Source: Chloroflexota bacterium
Lineage (GTDB): Bacteria > Chloroflexota > Limnocylindria > Limnocylindrales > CSP1-4
Assembly (NCBI GenBank): GCA_029778235.1
Contig: JAKOQS010000066.1
Coordinates: 18,286-82,285 of the forward strand
Length of the DNA: 64,000 nt
Direction of reading: 5' to 3'
Within the stretch, counting starts at the first letter, position 1. Each line of letters starts with the position of its first letter. This document shows positions 35,712 to 43,605 of the stretch, in pieces. The notes below the pieces were generated by a model. It was not told the DNA's origin. It was given only the letters and a program-made list of their open reading frames with translations, and made no database searches. A program made the position numbers and the translations under genes.

Positions 35712-36665
35712 ATGACTGCGACGTCCGCTCCCGCCGTCGAGGTCCGCGGGCTACGCAAGTCGTTCGGTCGCCAGCTCGTCCTCGATGACATCGACCTCGC
35801 GGTCGCCGAGGGCACCGTCTTCGCCCTTCTCGGTCCCAACGGGGCCGGCAAGACGACGGCGATCCACATCCTCTCGACGCTCATCCCGGCCGATGCCGGC
35901 GAGGTACGGGTCGCCGGCTTCGACGTCGCCCGCGAGGCCGACGCCGTCAGGCACGTCATCGGTCTCACCGGGCAGGTCTCGGCGGTGGACGGCCAGTTCA
36001 CCGGCGAGGAGAACCTGCGGCTGATGGCCGATCTCGGCCATCTCGGCGCCCGGGGTCGTGGGCGGGTGGCGGAGCTGCTGGAGCGGTTCGAGCTCACGGA
36101 GGAGGCCGCGAAGCCCGCCGCGACCTACTCGGGCGGCATGCGCCGCCGCCTCGACCTTGCGATGACCCTGGTCGGCGAACCGAGGATCATCTTCCTCGAC
36201 GAGCCGACCACCGGCCTCGACCCGCGCAGCCGGCGGGTGATGTGGGGCATCGTGCGCGACCTCGTGGCCGACGGCGTCACGATCTTCCTGACGACGCAGT
36301 ACCTCGAGGAGGCGGATCGGCTCGCGACCCGCATCGCGCTCCTCGACGGCGGCCGGGTGATCGCCGAGGGCACGCCGGCCGAGCTGAAGCGGCTCGTTCC
36401 CGGCGGGAGCGTCCGGCTCGAGTTCGATGACCCCGGGACGCTCGATCGCGCGGCGGCACTGCTGCCGCATGGATCCAGGGATGAGCAGGGACTGGCGCTC
36501 GAGGTGCCCAACGACGGCGGAGTCCACGCGGTCCGGGCGCTGCTCGACCGCCTCGAAGCGGGTTCGATCGAAATCGACTCGCTGTCCGTCCGGCCCACGG
36601 ACCTCGACGACGTCTTCCTGAACCTCACCGGATCGCACGGTGATGCGGAGGTGCCCACGCCATGA
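35712..36665 (+). CDS. DrrA-type ABC transporter ATP-binding protein
   Basis: 317-residue ATPase of the daunorubicin-resistance (DrrA) class. It has Walker A GPNGAGKTT, GLTGQVSAVDGQFTGEENL (the DrrA-typical region after the Q-loop), signature YSGGMRRRLDLAMTLV, Walker B IIFLDEPTTGLDP and the switch region TTQYLEEADRLA. About 100 C-terminal residues form the DrrA-specific tail (SVRPTDLDDVFLNLTG). Its ATGA overlap with the permease shows one export unit. Substrate could be a drug, lipid or self-made metabolite; no biosynthetic genes are near. Confidence 0.9.
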   Translation: MTATSAPAVEVRGLRKSFGRQLVLDDIDLAVAEGTVFALLGPNGAGKTTAIHILSTLIPADAGEVRVAGFDVAREADAVRHVIGLTGQVSAVDGQFTGEENLRLMADLGHLGARGRGRVAELLERFELTEEAAKPAATYSGGMRRRLDLAMTLVGEPRIIFLDEPTTGLDPRSRRVMWGIVRDLVADGVTIFLTTQYLEEADRLATRIALLDGGRVIAEGTPAELKRLVPGGSVRLEFDDPGTLDRAAALLPHGSRDEQGLALEVPNDGGVHAVRALLDRLEAGSIEIDSLSVRPTDLDDVFLNLTGSHGDAEVPTP

Positions 36666-37465
36666 ACGGACACGTGCTGACGGACGCGACGACGATGGTG
36701 CGTCGGAGCCTGCGCCGGATGCGCCGCTACCCGTCGCTCACGGTCTTCATCGCCGCCATCCCGGTGGTCCTGCTGCTGCTCTTCGTGTTCGTCTTCGGGG
36801 GGACGATGGGGGCCGGCCTCGGTGGCCTGGCCGCCGGCTCCGACGACCGGGCAGAGTACGTGGCCTACGTCGTGCCGGGCATCCTCCTGCTGACCGCCGC
36901 CGGCGCCGCCCAGGGGACTGCGATCACCGTCTCCATGGACATGACCCAGGGGATCGTCGCCCGGTTCCGGACGATGGCGATCTCGCGGGGCTCCGTCCTC
37001 GCGGGCCACGTGATCGGCAGTGTCATCCAGACCCTGCTCGCGCTGGCGCTGGTCGTCGTCGTGGCCGTCGTGATCGGGTTCCGTCCGACCACCGGCCCGG
37101 CCTCCTGGGTGCTGGCCGGCGGACTGCTCGTGCTCACCGCGGCGGCCATCGGCTGGCTGTCGGTCGCGCTCGGGCTCGTGACCGACAGCGTCGAGACCGC
37201 GAGCAACCTGCCCATGGTCTTCATGCTGCTGCTGTTCCTGAGCTCGGCCTTCGTGCCGTCAGCGTCGATGCCGGAGCCGCTCCGCTGGTTCGCGGAGCAC
37301 CAGCCGTTCACGCCGATCGTGGAGACGCTGCGCGGCCTGCTCCTCGGCGTCCCGAGCGGCGACAGCGGGCCGGTGGCGGTCGCCTGGTGCGTCCTGATCT
37401 CGGTCGTCGGGTACCTCTGGGCCCGCCGGCTCTACGACCGCGTGCCAGCACGCGTGGGCGGGTGA
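36662..37465 (+). CDS. DrrB-type ABC-2 permease
   Basis: 267-residue ABC-2 membrane subunit with six hydrophobic segments. It starts with a cytoplasmic TMVRRSLRRMRRYPSLTVF and contains VVPGILLLTAAGAAQGTAI and MVFMLLLFLSSAFVPSASMPEPLRWFAEHQPFTP, the conserved late motif of DrrB-like permeases. Partner of the preceding ATPase, probably a 2+2 exporter. It ends 24 bp from the convergent acyl-CoA ligase gene with no obvious hairpin. Confidence 0.9.
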   Translation: MNGHVLTDATTMVRRSLRRMRRYPSLTVFIAAIPVVLLLLFVFVFGGTMGAGLGGLAAGSDDRAEYVAYVVPGILLLTAAGAAQGTAITVSMDMTQGIVARFRTMAISRGSVLAGHVIGSVIQTLLALALVVVVAVVIGFRPTTGPASWVLAGGLLVLTAAAIGWLSVALGLVTDSVETASNLPMVFMLLLFLSSAFVPSASMPEPLRWFAEHQPFTPIVETLRGLLLGVPSGDSGPVAVAWCVLISVVGYLWARRLYDRVPARVGG

Positions 37466-37489
37466 CCCCCCTGCGTGCCGCCGCGGCGG

Positions 37490-39175
37490 TCACGCCCCCT
37501 CCGTGACCGGGAGCGGGGCGTCGGCGACTGCCCAGGCGCGCACCTGGTCGCGCTTCACCTTGAGGGTGTGCGTCCGGGGGAAGTCGTCGTCCGGCCAGAG
37601 CCGCCAGGCGGCGACGCGCTGGCTCATGCCCAGCGTCGCGTTCGCACGCTTGACGGCGGCATCGACCTCGGCGCGGAGCGCGGCCGGGTCCCGCATCCGC
37701 GAGGGCTGGGCCGCCGGGACGTCGCCCGCCTGCGGGATGCGCGCGAGGCCCGGGGCGAGCACCACCGCCTCGATGCGGCCCGGGACCGTCTCCACGACCA
37801 CCGAATCCCGGACGCCCGCGACCCGCAGCGCGTTCTCGATGTCCTCCGGGTACACGTTGAAGCCGTTGGGCAGCACGATGATGTCCTTCGTGCGGCCCAT
37901 GAGGATGAGCCGGCCCTCGTCGTCGAAGCGGCCGATGTCCCCGGTGCGGTACCACCCGTCCTCGGTCATCGCCGCGGCCGTCCCGGTCGGGTCGTCCCAG
38001 TAGCCCTTGAAGAGCTGCGGGCCGCGGAGGAGGATCTCGCCGTCCTCGGCCAGTCGGCACTCACCGGGCGGCTGCGCGCGGCCCACCGTCCCCGGCCGGT
38101 GGTCCTGGCGCGTGTTGCAGGTGCCGAAGCCGGACTCGGTGGAGCCGTAGCCCTGGATCACGACGACCCCGATGTCCTCCCACGCCTGCTGGAGTGCGGG
38201 CGGCAGGAAAGCCGCCGTGCACACGACCAGGCGGAGCTCGCCGCCCAGACCCTCGTGCACGCGACGGAACATCCGGCGGCGGACCGGATACGGCAGGCGC
38301 CGGGCCACGCCGCGCATGCGGTGGAACGTCTCCGCCCGGCCCGACTTCTCGGCCTCGCGCTCGATGGTCTGCCAGATCAGGTCGAGGACCTGGGGCACGA
38401 AGATCATCGCGGTTACCCGCCGCTCGCGGATGGCCTCGAAGATCACCCGGGGGTTGCGGCTGCGCACGTAGAGCACGCTCGCCCCGACGTCGAGCACGTA
38501 GAAGGTGCCGATCGCCTGCTCCAGGAGGTGCGACAGCGGCAGCAGCGAGACCGTCCGGTGCTCCATCTCGGGGAGGATCCGGTGGCAGAGGGCCACCGAC
38601 GCGAGCACGTTGTCGTGGGCGAGCATCACGCCCTTGGGCGTCCCCGTCGTGCCGGAGGTGTAGACCAGCTCCCAGATCTCGTCCGGGCGCGGCTTCTCCC
38701 AGGCGGCGACCTGGGCGTCCACGTCGTGCGGGATCGCCGCGCCGGGCTCGCCGGCGAGGGCCTCGACGGTCGTCGTGGGGAAGTGCTCGAGGCCGGCGTC
38801 GCGCGGGTCGGGGGCGTCGCGGCCGGTGCCGAGGGCGAGGTGCTTCGCGCCCGAGCTGGCGACGATCCGGGCGATGGCGTCGGGCGCCATGCGCAGGTCG
38901 AGCGGCACGAGCACCAGCCGGGCCATCATCGCGCCGAAGTAGACGGCGGGGAGCTCGGGCATGGACGGCGACCAGGTGAGGAGGCGGTCGCCGGGCTGGA
39001 GCCCGAGGGCCCGGAGCCGCCACGCCGCCAGGCGCGAGCGGTGCAGGAGGTCGGCGTACGTCCACTCGACGAGTGTCCCGTCGTCGCGGCGGAGCGCCAG
39101 CGACGGGCGCGCGGCATACCGCGCGCAGGCCTTCTCGATGAGGTCGACGATCGTGGTCGGCGCGCTCGCGGTCAT
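37490..39175 (-). CDS. AMP-dependent acyl-CoA synthetase/ligase
   Basis: 561-residue adenylate-forming enzyme, most like long-chain fatty acid CoA ligases. Motifs in order: YTSGTTGTPKGVML (P-loop), GYGSTESGFGT (substrate/AMP loop), YRTGDIGRFDDEGRLILMGRTKDIIVLPNGFNVYPEDIE (hinge and A8) and a C-terminal lysine in THTLKVKRDQ (A10, catalytic Lys). All catalytic signatures are intact. ATG 39175 is chosen; the ORF-track extension is antisense to the cupin. No fatty-acid neighbours, so chain length and role are open. Confidence 0.9.
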   Translation of the reverse strand: MTASAPTTIVDLIEKACARYAARPSLALRRDDGTLVEWTYADLLHRSRLAAWRLRALGLQPGDRLLTWSPSMPELPAVYFGAMMARLVLVPLDLRMAPDAIARIVASSGAKHLALGTGRDAPDPRDAGLEHFPTTTVEALAGEPGAAIPHDVDAQVAAWEKPRPDEIWELVYTSGTTGTPKGVMLAHDNVLASVALCHRILPEMEHRTVSLLPLSHLLEQAIGTFYVLDVGASVLYVRSRNPRVIFEAIRERRVTAMIFVPQVLDLIWQTIEREAEKSGRAETFHRMRGVARRLPYPVRRRMFRRVHEGLGGELRLVVCTAAFLPPALQQAWEDIGVVVIQGYGSTESGFGTCNTRQDHRPGTVGRAQPPGECRLAEDGEILLRGPQLFKGYWDDPTGTAAAMTEDGWYRTGDIGRFDDEGRLILMGRTKDIIVLPNGFNVYPEDIENALRVAGVRDSVVVETVPGRIEAVVLAPGLARIPQAGDVPAAQPSRMRDPAALRAEVDAAVKRANATLGMSQRVAAWRLWPDDDFPRTHTLKVKRDQVRAWAVADAPLPVTEGA

Positions 39176-39320
39176 CGGCGACTCCCGTGTGACGCCGCGG
39201 CCGCTGCGATGGCGGTCCCGGCCCGGCACCGGCGATGGTACGCACCGCGTGAAGCCCGTCCGACAGGGCCGAACGTCCTGCCGGACGGGCGGGCCTCGAC
39301 GGACGCGACAGAATCGGGCC

Positions 39321-39668
39321 ATGGACGAGCACGCATCCGAGCGCACGGACGACCTCGTCGCCGCCGCGCACGTCCCCGACCGGGGGATCCTCAGCCAGAC
39401 GATCTCGGACGCGGATGGCGTCCGAGTCGTGCTGTTCGGCTTCGCCGCGGGAGAGGAGCTCTCCGAGCACACGTCCGCCCGGGCCGCGATCCTCGAGATC
39501 GTGGCGGGGACGGCCGACCTGGTGGTCGGTGGCGAGCGGTTCGCCGGCCGGCCCGGCACGTGGGTGCGGATGCCGCCGCGGATGCCGCACTCGGTCCACG
39601 CGACCTCGCCGCTGGTGCTCCTGCTCACGCTCCTGCCCGAGCGCGACGAGGGCACGGGCACCGCCTGA
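39321..39668 (+). CDS. Cupin-domain protein
   Basis: 115-residue single cupin. The motif 1 region LFGFAAGEELSEHTSARAAILEIVAG and motif 2 GTWVRMPPRMPHSVHATSP supply two or three His/Glu metal ligands. Small cupins of this type act as metal-dependent dioxygenases, isomerases or sensors; none can be singled out. ATG 39321 has no Shine-Dalgarno and a CAGAAT box 6 nt upstream. Divergent from the acyl-CoA ligase. Confidence 0.85.
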   Translation: MDEHASERTDDLVAAAHVPDRGILSQTISDADGVRVVLFGFAAGEELSEHTSARAAILEIVAGTADLVVGGERFAGRPGTWVRMPPRMPHSVHATSPLVLLLTLLPERDEGTGTA

Positions 39669-39800
39669 GCCGGACTGTCGCGGCCGGGGGCGGCACGCGG
39701 GACGCCGCAGGGAGGAGATCGTGCCCGGGCGCCCGGCCGTCTGCCGCCGGGTGCCGGCCGCCGGGTGCCGCCACCGGGCCCGCCGTGCGGCGGGCCTCGG

Positions 39801-40364
39801 TCAGCTCGGCTGGATCGGGACGGGGATCCCGAACCCGTCGAGGAGGACCATCAGGCGCCGACCGGCCTCGGGGTCGGGCGCCGCCGCCTCGGACCACGAC
39901 GAGAAGACGACCGTGGAGCCGAGGAGCCGCAGGGCGAACCGCGCGTCGGACGGGAACTGGACGCGGCCGGGGCCCGTGGCGAGATAGGCGGCCATCTCCC
40001 GTGCCGCGGCGTATGCCGCCTGCGCGTCGCCGAGGTCGTAGACGACGATCCTTCCCTGTCCCGGGTCGTCCGGCAGGACAGCTCGGAGGACGATCCGCGG
40101 CGCGGCGGCCAGCCCCGCCGTCTCCGCCGGGCGGAACGGGGCCTCCTCGTCCACGAGCGAGATCCCCGCGGCCCGCAGCGTCCCTTCGAGCTGGACCCGC
40201 GTCGCCTGCATGGGCGCGCTCACCGACGGTGCGGGCGTCTCGCCGGTGGGCGCCGGTGGCGGCGCGAGCCCCGCGCCCCAGCAGCCCGCGAGGAGCAGGG
40301 CGGACGCGAGCGCGAGCCCTGCCGCACCGACGGTCCCGCGCGAGGCGCGCCTCCCGCGGCTCAC
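39801..40364 (-). CDS. Putative lipoprotein
   Basis: 187-residue exported protein. ALASALLLAGCWGAG gives a lipobox with Cys near residue 28, followed by a Pro-rich linker. The mature part (about 140 residues) has VYDLGDAQAAYAAAREMAAYLATG and LLGSTVVFSSWSEA, a pattern seen in uncharacterised Chloroflexota lipoproteins; no function is known. GTG 40364 overlaps the HIT stop (GTGA), so it ends the dnaJ-prmA-membrane protein-HIT operon or a sub-operon. Confidence 0.75.
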   Translation of the reverse strand: MSRGRRASRGTVGAAGLALASALLLAGCWGAGLAPPPAPTGETPAPSVSAPMQATRVQLEGTLRAAGISLVDEEAPFRPAETAGLAAAPRIVLRAVLPDDPGQGRIVVYDLGDAQAAYAAAREMAAYLATGPGRVQFPSDARFALRLLGSTVVFSSWSEAAAPDPEAGRRLMVLLDGFGIPVPIQPS

Positions 40365-40708
40365 CCGGGGGGCCAGGCGAGGTCGCGGCCGCCGAGGAGG
40401 TGGAAGTGAAGGTGGTCCACCGACTGGCCGGCGGCGCGGCCGTGGTTGGCGACGATCCGGTAGCCCTCGGCCTCGATCCCTTCGTCGCGGGCGATCTCCG
40501 CGGCGACGGCGAAGATCCGGCCAAGCAGGGCGGCGTCGCCGTCGGTCAGGTCCGCCAGCGACGCGACGTGGCGGCGCGGCATGACCAGCACATGCGTGGG
40601 CGCCTGGGGGGCGATGTCGCGGATCGCGAGGACCTGGTCGTCCTCCCGGACCTTCGTGGAGGGGATCCCGCCGGCCACGATCCGGCAGAAGAGACACGTC
40701 TCGGTCAT
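40361..40708 (-). CDS. HIT family hydrolase (HINT-like)
   Basis: 115-residue histidine-triad protein. CLFCRIVAGGIPSTKV at the N-terminus and DHLHFHLLGGRDLAWPPG at the C-terminus, with the HxHxH triad, are typical of HINT/PKCI-type nucleoside phosphoramidases. I prefer ATG 40708, with GAGG 6 nt upstream, to the ATG at 40714, where the GAGG would touch the codon. Neighbouring genes are dnaJ and prmA upstream. Confidence 0.92.
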   Translation of the reverse strand: MTETCLFCRIVAGGIPSTKVREDDQVLAIRDIAPQAPTHVLVMPRRHVASLADLTDGDAALLGRIFAVAAEIARDEGIEAEGYRIVANHGRAAGQSVDHLHFHLLGGRDLAWPPG

Positions 40709-40817
40709 GGTCATCCTCGACGCTGGGTGAGCCGCGGGGACCGCGTCATCGTGCCGCATCCGCCGCCGGCGCGCAGCGGACCGGGTGCGCTGCTGCCGTC
40801 GCCCGGTCCCGGGCAGC

Positions 40818-40876
40818 GGCGAGCCCGGTCGCTGGCCGCCGCGAGCCCGGTCGCGGGCCGCCGCGAGCCTGTCGGG
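40818..40876. repeat. 22-bp tandem repeat, 2.7 copies
   Basis: Unit GCGAGCCCGGTCGCNGGCCGCC occurs at 40818-40839 and 40840-40861 (one difference), with a partial third copy to 40876, in the 175-bp gap between the HIT gene and the membrane-protein gene. It could fold into hairpins; no function is evident. Confidence 0.7.
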
Positions 40877-40883
40877 GCCCGCG

Positions 40884-41369
40884 TCACCACAGCTGCGGCT
40901 TGGAGCTCATGAGGAACGCGATGAGGCCCACGGCGGCCGCCATCGCGTACGAGACGTACCGCTGCCGGCGCGCGCGATCGCGCCAGCGCCGGTCCGCGGC
41001 CTCCGCCTCCGGCCCGGTCTGGGGCCCGGACCGGTCGATCAGGCGGCGCAGGTTCGGCCGCTGGATGACGTATGCCACGACGAGGACGATCGCGTAGACC
41101 GACAGAGCGGCGAGGAGCCACGGCTGCTCGAGCATCCGCTCCCCGAGCACGACCAGCATCGCGATCCCGGTCGCGGCGAGGCCCGCCCCGATGATCACGG
41201 TCCCGTTGCTCTGCAGCCAGAGGAGGCCGCGGACCGTCCGGCCGTTCGCCTCGGCCCGGCGGCGGCCGCGGAGCGTGAACGGCAGGACGAGGCTGGGGAT
41301 GAGGAGCGAGATGGCGAGCAGGACGTGCGTCGCGAGGATCACGGGGAAGAGCTGCGCGAGGCCGGTCAT
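40884..41369 (-). CDS. Small four-TM membrane protein (DUF2269-like)
   Basis: 161-residue integral membrane protein with four hydrophobic segments (LFPVILATHVLLAISLLIPSLVLPF; TVIIGAGLAATGIAMLVVLG; LLAALSVYAIVLVVAYVI; YAMAAAVGLIAFLMSS). It resembles DUF2269-type proteins by layout only. Its ATG overlaps the prmA stop (ATGA). Function unknown. Confidence 0.75.
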   Translation of the reverse strand: MTGLAQLFPVILATHVLLAISLLIPSLVLPFTLRGRRRAEANGRTVRGLLWLQSNGTVIIGAGLAATGIAMLVVLGERMLEQPWLLAALSVYAIVLVVAYVIQRPNLRRLIDRSGPQTGPEAEAADRRWRDRARRQRYVSYAMAAAVGLIAFLMSSKPQLW

Positions 41370-42412
41370 CGGGCGCTCCGATGCGCCTCCGGCCGCGTGA
41401 TGTCCAGCGCGACCCAGTCGCCCTCGGACGCGCGGTCCACCACCTCGAGCCCGACGTCGGCGAAGGCCGTGCGCACCTCGCCCTCCCGGTCCACGAAGAT
41501 CCCGGAGGCCAGCAGGCGGCCGCCGGGCCGCACGGCGGCGGCGAGGCCCGGTCCGAGCGCCACGAGGACACCGGCGATGAGGTTGGCGAGCACGAGATCG
41601 AACGGCCCACCGGCGGCCGGCAGGCTCCCCTGCCGGGCGCGGACCCGCCGCGCGACGTGGTTGCGACGGGCGTTCGCGACGGTCGCCTCGACGGCGATCG
41701 GGTCCGTGTCGACGCCCACGACGCGTGCCGCGCCCAGCCGGGCGGCCACGATCCCCAGGATCCCGGACCCGCAGCCCACGTCGAGGACCCGCGCCGGGCC
41801 CCCCGCGTCCCCGCCGCCACGGACGAGCCCCGCGTCGGCCCACCGCTCGAGGCCGGCGACGCACAGGCGGGTGGTGGGATGCAGGCCGGTCCCGAACGCC
41901 ATCCCGGGGTCCAGGGCGACGACCGTCTCGCCCGGCCCGGCCCGGTGACGGCGCCACGACGGACGGATCACGATGCCGTGCCCGATCCGCATGACGCCGA
42001 TGTGGCGCTTCCAGGCCTCGGCCCAGTCGGACTCGAGGACGACCCGGACCTCCACGTCGCCGATCGGCCGGAGGCCGAACGCCTGCAGGTGCCCCAGGTC
42101 GTCGCGGACGCGGCGGACGGCGGCCCGAGCGGCGGTCCGATCGCGCGCGGGGAGGTGCGCCCGGACGACAGCCGGCCGCGTGGGGTCCACGCGGGCACCG
42201 AGCCCCTCGTCCACGAGCTCGAACGCAGGCTCCACGCTCGTGCCGGCCGGCGCCACCCGGGAGAGGATCTCGCTGACGGCCTCGACGGCCTCCGGGTCCG
42301 CCACGACCGACAGCTCCAGCCATGCGCCGTCGGCGGAGGTCCCGTCGGCGAGCGCCGCGAAGGGGTCGGGGTCCGGGTCGCGCGCCGCCACCGCGGCGCC
42401 GGGGCGTGGCAT
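41366..42412 (-). CDS. prmA: Ribosomal protein L11 methyltransferase
   Basis: SAM-dependent methyltransferase that modifies L11. The 348-residue protein has VESDWAEAWKRHIGVMRIGHGIVIRPSW, DPGMAFGTGLHPTTRLCV (PrmA hallmark), the SAM loop VLDVGCGSGILGIVAARLG and LVLANLIAGVLVAL (catalytic NLIA). The ATG directly follows the dnaJ stop (TAGATG), the classic dnaJ-prmA arrangement. Confidence 0.94.
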   Translation of the reverse strand: MPRPGAAVAARDPDPDPFAALADGTSADGAWLELSVVADPEAVEAVSEILSRVAPAGTSVEPAFELVDEGLGARVDPTRPAVVRAHLPARDRTAARAAVRRVRDDLGHLQAFGLRPIGDVEVRVVLESDWAEAWKRHIGVMRIGHGIVIRPSWRRHRAGPGETVVALDPGMAFGTGLHPTTRLCVAGLERWADAGLVRGGGDAGGPARVLDVGCGSGILGIVAARLGAARVVGVDTDPIAVEATVANARRNHVARRVRARQGSLPAAGGPFDLVLANLIAGVLVALGPGLAAAVRPGGRLLASGIFVDREGEVRTAFADVGLEVVDRASEGDWVALDITRPEAHRSAR

Positions 42413-43540
42413 CTAGCCCAGGGCGTCCTTCAGCCGGTCGATGATCCCGCCGGCCGCCCCACCCTTGCCCACGGGCTCGCCTGCCTCCGCCGCGAACTCC
42501 TCGAGCAGCTCGCGCTGGCGCGGGGTCATCTTCGTCGGGATCCGGACGTCCACCAGGACGTGAAGGTCGCCGCGCGCCCCGGGTCGCCGCAGGTGGGGCG
42601 CGCCCTTCCCGCGAAGCCGGATGGTGGACCCCGGCTGGGTGCCGGGCTTGACGTCGATCTCCTCCTCGCCGTCCACGGTGGGGATGCGCACCCGCGTCCC
42701 CAGCGCCGCCTGGGCGATCGAGAGCCCGAGCTCGTAGTAGAGCTCGGTCCCCTCGCGTCGCAGGGTCCGGTGCGGCGCAACGTTCACCGCGACGTAGAGG
42801 CTCCCTGCGGGCCCTCCGCGCGGGCCCACTTCGCCTTCGCCCGACAGGCGCACCTGGTGGCCGTCGTCGATGCCCGCCGGGATCGTCACCCGCAGGCGCT
42901 TGTCGCGCTGGGTGCGCCCCTCGCCGCGGCATGCCTCGCACGGGTCCTCCACCACCCGACCTTCGCCGCGGCAGCGTGGGCAGGTCGTGACGTTGATCAT
43001 CTGGCCGAGCATCGTGTCCCGGACGGTCCGCACCTCGCCGCGCCCGCTGCACTGCGGACAGGTGACGGGCGTGGCGCCGGCCTTCGCACCCGAGCCGCCG
43101 CACGTCGCACAGCGGTCGAGCACCGGGAACTCGATCTCCTTCTCCGTGCCCCGGATCGCCTCCTCGAAGGTGATGCGCAGGTCGTATCGGAGGTCCGACC
43201 CGGCCGCAGGGCGCCCGCGCCTGGGTCCTGCGCCAGCGCGCCCGCCGAAGAACGCGTCGAAGATGTCCCCGAAGTCGGCGAACCCGGGGAACCCGCCCGC
43301 GCCCGCCGCGCCGCCCAGCCCGGCCTCGCCGAAGGTGTCGTACGTCCGCCGCCGCTCGGGATCGGAGAGCACCTGGTAGGCCTCGTTGATCTCCTTGAAG
43401 CGCGCGTCCGCGTCCGGGTCGGAGCTGACGTCCGGGTGCCACTGCTGGGCGAGCTTGCGGAAGGCGCGCTTGATCTCGGCGTCCGTCGCCGTGCGCTCGA
43501 CGCCGAGGATCCGGTAGAGGTCCCGCTGCTGCGTGGTCAT
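42413..43540 (-). CDS. dnaJ: Chaperone DnaJ
   Basis: 375-residue type I Hsp40. J domain with WHPDVS (HPD), a Gly/Phe-rich region (GAAGAGGFPGFADF), four CxxCxGxG zinc motifs (CATCGGSG, CPQCSGRG, CPRCRGEG, CEACRGEG) and C-terminal substrate-binding domains. It works with DnaK and GrpE. Unlike the common hrcA-grpE-dnaK-dnaJ order, it is split from dnaK by an opposite-strand deacetylase and has its own promoter (43551-43579). ATG 43540 has no clear Shine-Dalgarno. Confidence 0.97.
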   Translation of the reverse strand: MTTQQRDLYRILGVERTATDAEIKRAFRKLAQQWHPDVSSDPDADARFKEINEAYQVLSDPERRRTYDTFGEAGLGGAAGAGGFPGFADFGDIFDAFFGGRAGAGPRRGRPAAGSDLRYDLRITFEEAIRGTEKEIEFPVLDRCATCGGSGAKAGATPVTCPQCSGRGEVRTVRDTMLGQMINVTTCPRCRGEGRVVEDPCEACRGEGRTQRDKRLRVTIPAGIDDGHQVRLSGEGEVGPRGGPAGSLYVAVNVAPHRTLRREGTELYYELGLSIAQAALGTRVRIPTVDGEEEIDVKPGTQPGSTIRLRGKGAPHLRRPGARGDLHVLVDVRIPTKMTPRQRELLEEFAAEAGEPVGKGGAAGGIIDRLKDALG

Positions 43541-43550
43541 GGGCGGGTGA

Positions 43551-43579
43551 AGTCTACGGGAGCGCGCCCGAGCGGTCAG
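43551..43579 (-). promoter_or_regulatory. dnaJ promoter
   Basis: Minus-strand CTGACC (43574-43579), 17-bp spacer, TAGACT (43551-43556), 10 nt before the dnaJ ATG. Predicts a leader of only a few nucleotides. No CIRCE element is present, so dnaJ may escape HrcA control. Confidence 0.6.
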
Positions 43580-43605
43580 GCGGGCCGTCCGTCCGGGCCG
43601 CGGCG

